In this document: in pieces, positions 53,980 to 64,000 of the stretch
How the letters are laid out: each line of letters starts with the position of its first letter
Position numbering within the stretch: the first letter of the stretch is position 1
Assembly (NCBI GenBank): GCA_008933995.1
Contig: WARS01000026.1
Location: 8,508,501-8,572,500 of the forward strand
Direction: 5' to 3'
Length of the DNA: 64,000 bases
Origin: Datnioides undecimradiatus
Taxonomy: Eukaryota > Chordata > Actinopteri > Lobotiformes > Datnioididae
Notes under the pieces: generated by a model
What the model saw: the letters and a program-made list of their open reading frames with translations, nothing else
What the model was told of the DNA's origin: nothing
Database searches by the model: none
Made by a program: the position numbers and the translations under genes

Positions 53980-56900
53980 TCTTGAATTTGCAGTCAAAGT
54001 ATTCATATTGGATGTAGTATTAGATATCAAATACATGGTGAGATATTCTTTTCCCTCTACATTTAGAGAATGTGTCCATGTTCTTGCAACAAGCACTCAT
54101 GTCATTAAAATGCACAAGTCAAAATTTTAACCATTAAGAGACCAAACATTAGTCACAGTTCATTGGCTCCAAGATCCAGAGTTAATCTTCTTTTGACATT
54201 CTGAACCCATTGCAAACTTATAGCTGTGGTCTCCCAGACAAACTTTTATTTCCTCATGAGTCACAATCACTGGGCTTGAGATCCTCAGGCTGAGTGTGAC
54301 TGTCCCCTGTCTTGACAGAAGAGGAAAGGTGACTGTGCTTTTGCCATTAGGACTCAGAGACTTCTGGGAGTTTATTGCACTGAACTGAGCCTCCCAGGCT
54401 GTGGCTGTGTACTTCCACAAACAAGTCCTACCAATCATACGCTTCAGGTTATAGATGGTAAATGTGAGTGCCGGTTAGAGTCTGCCATTTCTAGTGAAGA
54501 AGGTGAGATTTGTATAAAGCCTTGGAGGAAGGTCTCTCCTGTCCAGCTTAACTCAGGGAATTAAAGTCCTGTAGTTGACTGTGAATGCCAATTTTTTAAC
54601 CATACTCAAAGTCTTTCAGATCACGTTTTAGTGCCAGCTTTATACTCGGATGTCTTTGGTTTGCCTACTCATACTTTAATGCAGCTCTATTCTGAATGTT
54701 TTATCTGTTTACTGTATTTATTTGTTCATTAATTCCTTCATTTGTTTTTCCATTCCATTTTAACTACTTTTCTAGGGAATGTGTTTTCATCTTTTATCGC
54801 CCTTTTTTTTTTTATAGATTTTAATGTTCTTTGCTGTTGTGCCAGTTTTTTAAAGCCCTGGTCGATAAGTGTGAATATCTCACTGAGAATGGCAGTGAAA
54901 GCAGCTAATTCTGCCTATTTTTTGTATCATAAGAATGTCAGTTCTTCCTAAATTACGCTATGGCTGCATAGACACCTTCAGTGAAAATCGTTGAAAATTG
55001 CAGTTACTATGACGCATGGTGTAATCTCTAGAAACAAAACAGCAGATTTGTGATTTAAATGCATGTGTGAGACTTTTGCAGGAAAATGCACAGTCTTGCT
55101 CACATTCGTAGCGATCTATACGAGCTGACAGTGGATTTGGTGTGCCTCGTGAATGCAGGTGCTGCTGATAAGATACTATAATCTCAACTCTGGGAGAGGT
55201 TCAAGGCAGCACTGCAGGCAATGCCAGGCGAGCAGATAACTGCCTATTAAAATGTTCTGTTCTAAACCAGTACATACAATATCTCAAGTGCATGGTATCA
55301 AGTAGCGGCTCAGACACACTAACAGAAGGAATGGGATATCTGTGATATTTTCCACTGCTGTGATCAGTACGTAATTACATGGCCCTGCTAAAGAATTCTT
55401 TGTGAGGAGCAGACAGAGAGGAAAGATAAGATCGAGGAGGCACACCCGCATTGTCTGCGCTATTAGGGGAGAAATGGGCCCGGTGATGACGCTCTGTCGA
55501 GTCTGAAGAGAGAGCTATACAGCGAGAGATGGGGGGTAGTACAGAGGGAATCATTGGGATGCAGGTCAGAGTGTTGCAGGTGTACGACTGACAATGAGTG
55601 TGTCAGACGCTACACATGCCAGGTGAAGGCGGGAAAAAGATGCACCTCTGCTCTTTGGTGAATGATATGTCAGAGCCGCATTCGGACTGGACAGAGCAAT
55701 GAGGCAGAGCCGAGATGTAAAGATGTTGCATTCAGCAACAATTCCCAAAACCAGTGACATTTGTATTTTTCTGTCTCGTGAAGGAATATTCTTGTTTTAT
55801 CTCTTGCTTAAGGCATAATGGCATGCATATTTCACTATATATTCTGAGAGAAAAAAGTTATCATGCAGGCTGCAAAGACAACACCAGAGAAAACAAAGCT
55901 GCGTCCAGTGCACTTTGCAGTCAGAAAAAATCAATACAGCCATCTGTAATGTGAGACCCTGTGGATATAAAGGAATACATTTGATAACACTTAGTCATAA
56001 ACCTGCAGGCTATGTTTTATTCTTGCCGTGACTCTGTGAGTTTCTGTCGCACCTGGAGAGAGCACACAGCACCGCCACGATGATCAAGGCTGTTCTGCTG
56101 AACTGCATTGTTCTCTGCAGGGTCTCGCTTTGTGTGAAGCCTAAGTCAAAAGAAGCTTTACAAAATGACTTGAAGAGATACCGGGTCTGTACAAAATAAC
56201 TCTCATGAGTGACAGCATAAAAGCTCAACTGTCATGATGGCTTGAAAGGCAAGATCCTTAAGTCAGTAGGCTCCGTTTATGACTTATATTTGCAACAGCA
56301 ACACTACACCTTTACACTACAATACATAGATGTTGAGCCTCTCCTCAGTACAGACTCTTGTCCAATGAGGCTTTGAGAGCTATTTGGTGTTGGGAAATGA
56401 TTATTTCTTTGAAATACCAATAGAGTTGAAATAGCAGTCTGTTTACCAGATGGAAAGATGGAGGTCGGTCAGGTTCCCTTTGTGAGCTATCCACACTTTC
56501 CTCCCACGCTTCGGCTCTACTCTACTGTGCGGCTCTCCTGGTCAAATATCTGATTTGTGAGTCATACCTAGCCTCTATACCCATGGAGGAACATGCTGGT
56601 TGTCTTAAAATACACTCTGGCAGGGCAGCCATGCAAGAGCTCAGGCCCGGCACAGAGCACTGGAGCTGCCCAGGGGACTGGCATGGAGCGAGCGGGAGAG
56701 ACGGAGGGTGAGGGAATCGACTGGGAAAAAGAGAAGTGGGCGGAAAGAAGGAGACAGTGGAAGGTCGCGTTAGATAAAGGATTATGAAAGCCTAACTTTC
56801 TGTCATGTAACACCAAGGCTGGTTCAGCGGTGTGGGCAACTCTGGAGGGTGGTGTTTGTGACTCCTGCAGCAAAAAACCGTTGCAAAACACAGTAAACAT

Positions 56901-57475
56901 CCAGACTGCCTAAACACTATTCAGGTAAGGTCCTTGTAGAATAACTGGCTTTAAAATGGTGGAGAGATATGGTAGGAGTGTGATGTGAGAGTCTTGGCAA
57001 GAAGAAGAGGGAATTTAATAGAAGTATCTACTGCAAAACATTTCTATTAAGGTCTTATTTTCTTTGCCAAACATGATATCGGGTAAAAAGAGAATTGCTG
57101 TCTGGGTTAGAAACACGTTTTCCAATTGGGGAAATGTGAAATTCCAGTACAAGCTGACAAGTCTTAGGTGGGGAGTTGGGGTGGATGGTCAGTTGTACAA
57201 AGCACAAGACTGGTGATCCTGCATCCCTTATGTTGTTAAGCTAAAACAACAGATTTGGAAAAAGATTATAGCTTCTGATTTAATATTGAAAAAATCAGTC
57301 TGTATCATGTAACATTCAAGTCAGTCTCGATATTTAAGTGTGACTAGTGTAACTATTTTTTTCTAACTTTAAAGCTGCAGCACAACAAACAAGGTTAGCT
57401 ATTAGCTTGTGAATCACCGGCACCAACTATTAAGAATAAAGAGTTTGCACTCACTTTAAGATTTATTTAAAATAT
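53980..57475. other. Intronic sequence without recognisable gene
   Basis: A 92-codon minus-strand frame at 54160-54438 has ordinary amino-acid composition but no family I recognise. The region 56600-56800 is purine-rich with several CpG. No repeat family is assigned. Confidence 0.4.
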
Positions 57476-57479
57476 GATC

Positions 57480-57910
57480 CTCTATTCAGGCACAGACTGG
57501 AGGCTGGAACCATTCAGCTCCCTGGGACAACCTGCACACACTCAGTCCAAGCATTTAGGAACCAAACAAGATGCAACTCATGTAAGTGATGACATAGACA
57601 TAGGTATGTGTTTAGTTCTTTATTACATTTGCATAATTGCAAAGTGAAACCAAAACTAACAGAATCAATTTTGCGGAAAAACAAAAACATGAAGCTTGGT
57701 TTGGACTTTCAGATTTAAAGGGCGTTTAGTAGCTAAAGAGCCAGTTATTTCTCTTGGCAGTTGATGGGGACCAAAACAGAGTTAAACGAGACCAAATATT
57801 GGTCTTAAATTTCCTAGGGGACCTGAAATACATCTCCAAATACATGCAAATGTTGCTCAGACTCTGCTGGAAGTGTAAATAAGCAACTAGCACATTTCCC
57901 AGCACATTCA
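57480..57910. repeat. Unclassified teleost repeat ('AAAGAGCCAGATATTT' family)
   Basis: AGTAGCTAAAGAGCCAGTTA, TTTCTCTTGGCAGTTGATGG, GGACCAAAACAGAGTTAAAC and AAATATTGGTCTTAAATTTC match a common percomorph repeat. The left boundary is uncertain. Confidence 0.45.
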
Positions 57911-58099
57911 CTATATCAGCATTATACGATTATATGTCTGTGTTGGGTTTACAGGTTGCTGTGCCCCCTCCAGTTAAAAAAAAAAGTAAAATGTTGGTTT
58001 AACCAAATTTCTTAAATATAACCATAAAAATGCTAATCATGCTTATATTCAGCAGATATTGTAGTGCAAATCAATAAAAGGCACTGACACTGAAAATTC

Positions 58100-58620
58100 T
58101 ACAGATACAATTTTGCATTGGCAGTGAGGGCAGATTGTCTCGGCTTGGGGGTAAGCTGGCAGCCCGAAGACCTCTCTGGGCAGGAAGTGTCTGCTGATCA
58201 TCTGTGTGGGCGTGTCTGCAGACGGATGACAGAGAGGGAGGGAGAGACACGCAGGAAGATGGGACTCGTCTCTCTCCAACGGGGATGCAACACACAAAGG
58301 GGGCGGAGAACAATGGAGCGAGGCTGGAAGTCACAGGTTGTGCGAGGGCACAATGAGGAAACGCAGCCCTCACAAAAGGAGAGTTTGACTGAGAGTGAGA
58401 GACACAGATGGGCAGGAAGAAAGGGGGAGAGAGTGACAGAGAGAAGGAGGGAAAGCTGTCGGCTTCCCCCCCGCCCTGCCTCCCTGCCTCTTCGGCTGTG
58501 TTGGCAGTGCCGTACTCTGGTGAAGAGAGATTACCAAAGCCCAGCCCGAGGTTGCATGTATGGACACAGTCATTACCTCTTGCCCTGCTAACAAATGGCA
58601 CTGCTGTCTGAATACAAACC
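58100..58620. other. Strand-asymmetric purine-rich tract with CpG in grm7 intron 1
   Basis: A GAGA-rich plus strand (about 58220-58460) is followed by a C-rich section (about 58466-58495). It keeps frames open on both strands (157 and 183 codons) through composition alone. It could be a regulatory or structural element. Coding is unlikely because the translations are Arg/Glu- or Ser/Pro-biased and match no family. Confidence 0.35.
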
Positions 58621-61600
58621 AATAGCTGTCTGATCCCCCTCTTGTCGCAGAGCTGCCAGAGCCTTGATTTAGCCAGAAGGATGTAAAACTTGATAACTGC
58701 TCAATATCTTTATAGGCCTGTTTATCGTACTGTATTATTTTGTTTATAGGATATCGACCGTTGCTGGTTTACAACGCTGGGCAGTGGAGCTTCAAATAAA
58801 TCTTCTGACTAGGGATATTTTTTGTGAGCAAATATTTATTCCATTATGGGTGGGGTGGGGTTTTTTTTTTTGAATTGCTTTCAAAATGGCTCTTTGGCTG
58901 GTTTGTAGGATCATACTTCGAGTTTGTGTGTGCATGTCATTGTGCTGGTGTCACGAGGACAATCTGTGCATTGGCGTCCGGCCACAGACAGCATGGGGTT
59001 AGAGTCGGGTCTGTCAGAACCCGCTGTCATTTCCGCTGTCACCGCGGAGATTGTTGCAAACAGCCGAGTGGAGCTGACTGATGTCAAGATATACTTAGAA
59101 GCTAATCATGCAGCAAATAGAGGCACAGGGATTCCTGCAACAGAAACTGCCTGGCCGTCCTTGCTCCAGTTACAGCCATTCATGGGAAACATTTCAGCTC
59201 TGCCACTCACAGTTCATTTGCAGCTATGTTTTTGAGCGTTGCTCTTGGATTAATGGATATCAAACCCAGTCTGGCCAACCCTCCAGTTTTCTGTGCCTAA
59301 TTTTTGGCACTCATGGCGTCTACCCAGTGCTGCGTCTAGAAGAGAAAGAGCTCTGTGTTTGAAAGATGGCCTTTGTTGTTTTTCTAAGTTTTTGTTTAAG
59401 AATCCATGGACTATCATACCCCTCTGTCTCTGCAGAGACAGCCTGCCTTGTCATATCTGCAGATTTTCCTCTTCTCAGATGGCAAGGATAGATGGTTGCC
59501 ATTACCCCAACTGAGAGTCGTGTTGTGCCATATGCTGCCTATTTTTCTTCAGATAACATTTCTTTTTGCATTGAGCACATGATAGAGGAGACGGAGAGGA
59601 GCTTCGCAGCAAGCTGCATCTGCAAGTATTGCTCTCAGCAAGTCAGAATCATCACCCTCACGTTAGTGGAGCAGGACAGTTAAAGCACATACATTACAGT
59701 CTCTCACCCTTCTCGCCAGCTGCCCATGGTGCTTGTGGGCTGCTGTATGTGAAAATGCAACGGAAAGGCCAAGGCGCTCTAATTAACTTCACCCGGCATT
59801 CCCGCTTACTGTGAACGTGTCTAACCTTTACACAACCTCGCTTAGTCACCTCTCCTCTTAAACACCCAGGTTGAAATTCTCATTTAATGTCAATAAGCAG
59901 ATTACCCTCCTCCCTCCACCACACACACAGACACCTCCTGCCCCTGCCTTCTTTTTTCTTAACCTTCTTGAGACTTCAGCAACAGATTTTTATTCAGGGC
60001 GGCCGTAGCACTTTGTGGTGGTAAATCAATAAAACAGTGTCCCCTATAACAGACCTCTGTGTTTTCCTTCCATCGATCCTGTCAGTCCAGATACATTCAA
60101 GAGCAAGTGAGGCGATTACCCTCAGCAATCCTAACTTTGATCTATACTGCAGATGACAGGTGCCAGACATCAGCTTTGGGTAATTGTGATACTGAAAGGG
60201 GGCATCGTTAATCATTCTTTCTCGGCCTGAATTCAGTTGCTCATGATCGGTTCATGGTCATTGCAGTCATCGTCGATGCAGAGAGCTTGAAGGCACCGCT
60301 GTCACCCTTTCACCTTGTTCCCACTGGAACATAAACCATGTTGTCATGTGGGATGCAGTATTTCACTTTTTATGGATTCAAAGAGTCTTGATGACATAAG
60401 GAGAATAACAAGTAACATCAAGTGCAACTGTGAAACAGGCAAATCCCAAATAGAGATGAAGGATTATGAGAAAATGATCCTTGACTCATTCAAATCTAAT
60501 TGTTTGCAGAAAATGATTCAAAAATGTTGATAAAATATCCATTCTCCCCGCCTTATTATCTCTGCATCATCTACTGCACTAAATGAAATTCAAATCTGCT
60601 GCAATTTGTTGCAACAAGAGCTTATTTAGTTCTGGCAATCAATCATTCAACTGTGACTCAAGATAAAAAAGTTTAACTTCGTCACTTGTAATTTACAGAG
60701 AAAGACATAATCAAGTTCAGAAGACTTAAATTCAATTCACTCGTTTCAGAGAAAAGGTTAAATTACTAAATTGCATCCCACTTAATTTATAGCCCATTAG
60801 CTACCAGACAGAAAAAGACAAAGGTGTTAGATTCTAATCAGTATTAGTAAGTCAGCATCTCCTTGTATCGTAATTCCAGCTGGTTTAATCCTCACACCTC
60901 TGCATTTTCTCAATCAAGATTTTGCACCTTTGTTACCTGGAGGTCAAAGTGGTAATTAAAAAAGCATGGGCCAAAAGCGCTCATGTTTGTACTGCCAGGT
61001 GGGGTTGAATGCTGGGGAATAAGGAGTGGAGAAATTATATCAACAGGGTACAAGTCTGGGACAAAGTGAAAAGACATCGCCAACTTAAATGGTTCCCTGC
61101 AGCAAAAAGCTCCAGAGAGACAAATGTTCAAGCAGCTTTCTGTCCCAGCTGGGGCGACGATAGGACGTGATTCAACAAACCTATAACACCTTTTGACTCC
61201 ATAGTAATACTACAGCAGCTCTGTTAAGATACATCCCCAATGAAATGTTCAAAATAGATGCTTCACTTTTTGGAAAGGAGAGTCTTTTTAAATGCAAATC
61301 ACTGTTGCTTTTGCTTTTCCATTACTTTGCTGTATTCCCTCTTTGACCGAGTACACTCAATTTAGGCATCTGTGAAGTGATTTAACTTGTGACACTGCAG
61401 CAGCATTCCCAACCATGAATTTGTTTAATGGCATCACAGATTTTATGTTTGCTGATTTTGTAGTTCCTTTATATACATATACATATATATTTCTTTTTTT
61501 TTTGGGTGACTTGAAACATATTGAGTTGTCTTGAGCTTGACCCCCTCCTCTGCTCCTCAATTTGTCTGCTTTGTGCGGTTGACTCCGTTTGAGTTGTGGG

Positions 61601-63050
61601 TCAAAGCTATAACTCACACTCTGTGAGTTGAAGCAATCCCATCAGCGAGCTGCTGTGTCCTCATTCCTGTGTTTCCCCAGTGTCCGGCTCCTTTTGATCA
61701 CTCTAACAGAAATGGATAGCATTCATACAGAGCTCAGATTAGACTGTGTGATGAGGTACTGCACAGGGTTCAAGAGAAAATGATGTCTGCCCCAGCGTGT
61801 GCATCCACCCGCCTGGGAGGTAGCCATTTTGATCCCAGACACACAACCAGTTGTTATTGCAGCTTCAAAACCTCAAACACAGTTGTTGAGTGCATGTTTA
61901 GCATTGTCACCAACCTAAAGCTAGATCCCATTGTGAACGTATTAATTATATAATTTAAAGCTATTTTATTATTATATAACATGCTAATGCAAAGAAGGTA
62001 TGCTTATTTTTACCATGACAACTGTCTTAGCATGCAAGATTTGCCAATTACCATGAAACACAAACAAGTTAAGAGATCACCAAAGTTACAACAATTTGTC
62101 CCAAAGGCAATCAGTCCAGTTGCTAGGCAATATATTAACCTCCCCAGCAGTGCTAAAGAAAACATGGTCAGATTATCAGCCCTTTGTTGAAAGACTGGAA
62201 ACTAAGCAAGATTTTGAGGTGCAGTTCAAATGTGTCACTTTGTAACTAACGTTCCAGACTTCACATTAAGCAAACCCACTAAATGAGGAAAACCTTGACA
62301 CGCGGTTGGAAGTTCCACAAATAGCCTGGAAGAGGACTTTGAGAGAAGAGTTTGGTGTTTTGACAAATTTTTAAACACATTAATCAGATATATCTTGTTA
62401 TGTATGTATTGTATGTTTGGCCTACATAGACTATACATGTATTTTGTAGTCGGTTTCATGAATGTTTGCTGTTAGCCAAGGCGCAAATACAGGATGAAGT
62501 GGAAGACATGAAAATAATACAGACACTGAATTTGTTAAGTTTTATATTTGGATGTTCCGTAACATGATAAGGACTGACTAGGGTGTCATCAGGAGGGAAG
62601 TGTAAGAGAGCGCTTACGAGGCGGTGCTGCTGGTTCATAAAAAGTGCTGCAAAGACATTTCTGCATCTCTATCTTGATTTGTCAAAGGAAGGAAGTTCAC
62701 AGCACAGCAGGTTGCTCAGGTAACAAGACCCAATATAGGCTATATAAAAAATTGCATTGCATAATATGAATATTTTCTAAGGCAGGCTAAGTTGAGTGAC
62801 AAGATGTGAAATAAAATGAATAAAAACTGTGTGACATGTTTGTTTTGCAAGCCATTTTGTCATCCTCAGCCTTCATCTGCCTGTGTGAGCGGGAAGAGAG
62901 GCGAGTGATGTACAGCACCTGCTTGTGTTTTAAATCAGGCCTTCAATTTGTTAATTAATGGAGCAAATATCTTTGTGTACATGGGTGAGACCCAAGCATG
63001 AGGGATGACACAAATGTTAGCAAGTTAAACTCTGAGGTGAAAATGCTGGC
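58621..63050. other. Intronic sequence without recognisable feature
   Basis: No gene, clear repeat family or RNA gene is recognised. It includes an AT-rich TATACATATACATATATAT stretch near 61471. Confidence 0.45.
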
Positions 63051-63054
63051 AGTA

Positions 63055-63120
63055 AAGGAATAGTTTAATATTTTGCCAAAGACTGTTATTTGCTTTCTAG
63101 CCAAGAGCTAAATTTGAAGA
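63055..63120 (+). repeat. 'AAAGGAATAGTT' teleost repeat, short copy
   Basis: AAAGGAATAGTTTAATATTT and TTATTTGCTTTCTAGCCAAG, with GAGCTAAATTTGAAGAAGG following, match the start of the family at 34.0-34.3 kb. Confidence 0.6.
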
Positions 63121-63579
63121 AGGTCTCTATGTTTAACATGATGTTACAGCAGAAAGTTAGTATATTTTAAAAATAAATAGTCAGCCTGCCCTGGCCCAGA
63201 GGTAAAAGAATCTAAACCAGCATCTCTAAAGGTCATTGGTTAACACATAATACTTTGTTTCAAAGTAAAAATGACATGTGGTGGTTTTACTGGGAGCTGA
63301 AGCATTTCTTTACCAGGAACAGAAATGCAAGGGTTCTCAATCGTTTCTTTCTGAATAAGCAAATTTCCCAAAATGTCTTTTCTCTTAAGTTGAAAATATA
63401 GCTGACCCTGGCCGGTGCTATAATTTTCACATCTATCACATGTGACACATTGCATTGTGGCATCATTCGCAAAACTGTAGTGTACATAGATACCTACATA
63501 GCCATGGATGCTATTTTCTTGTTCCACTGTGGGCACCAAACTGTATATTGAGTATATATAATATACTGAGTATATTGTG

Positions 63580-63600
63580 CAGAAATGTAATACATTTCTG
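63580..63600. repeat. Perfect 10-bp inverted repeat near grm7 exon 2
   Basis: CAGAAATGTA and TACATTTCTG are exact inverted copies around a single A. The hairpin ends 123 bp before exon 2, within the zone where a branch point and splicing enhancers would act. Confidence 0.65.
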
Positions 63601-63699
63601 AGAAATAGTGAGCATTTTCCAACACATCTGTACATTCAAGAGAAGCAGTCACCGTAGCAACCACCCATGATGCTGCACCAGAATAGCACCAGCACATGA

Positions 63700-63999
<300 letters not shown>

Positions 64000-64000
64000 T

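Noticed and set aside
54160-54438. 92-codon minus-strand frame with normal composition
   Set aside because: I could not link it to a protein family. It might be a decayed exon or transposon remnant, but nothing in the flanks supports a gene. A BLASTP search would decide.
58071-58622. Overlapping 183- and 157-codon frames on opposite strands in grm7 intron 1
   Set aside because: Both arise from a purine-rich plus strand (few stops on either strand); translations are Arg/Glu- or Ser/Pro-biased without domains.

Overview
The window is vertebrate genomic DNA, almost certainly from a teleost fish and probably a percomorph. The reasons are short spliced exons with compact introns, long CA/TG microsatellites, and many diverged interspersed repeats of kinds I recognise from percomorph genomes (from memory, no search run). 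There is no prokaryotic gene organisation, CRISPR array, tRNA or rRNA that I can see.

Three host genes are supported. (1) Positions 1-2674, plus strand: the last six coding exons of tasor (FAM208A), the scaffold of the HUSH silencing complex, with 3' UTR and poly(A) signals to about 3.1 kb. (2) Positions 9333-10715, minus strand: a single-exon coding region for an AMIGO-family LRR/Ig transmembrane adhesion protein, most likely amigo3. It converges on tasor. (3) From 39167, plus strand: exon 1 (39167-39670) and exon 2 (63724-63940) of grm7, the group III metabotropic glutamate receptor 7, separated by a 24,053-bp intron. The human counterparts TASOR, AMIGO3 and GRM7 all lie on chromosome arm 3p (from memory), so the linkage looks ancestral and supports the assignments.

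Everything else is non-coding: the tasor-amigo3 interval (3.1-9.3 kb), a gene-poor stretch of about 27 kb between amigo3 and grm7, and grm7 intron 1. These hold non-autonomous DNA transposons (including a foldback MITE and a hAT-like element nested in another repeat), two L2-type LINE 3' ends, several unclassified teleost repeat families in multiple copies, microsatellites and a few candidate regulatory sites. The longer open frames there look like chance or low-complexity frames.

Most worth checking: the non-canonical GC donor of grm7 intron 1; the tandem CAGTAG acceptor of the last tasor exon; the Gly/Arg- and Tyr-rich tail of fish tasor; the uORF-rich grm7 leader; a near-perfect CTCF-like site just past tasor; and a 38-bp tandem duplication carrying a palindromic X-box. 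I found no convincing new biological system.
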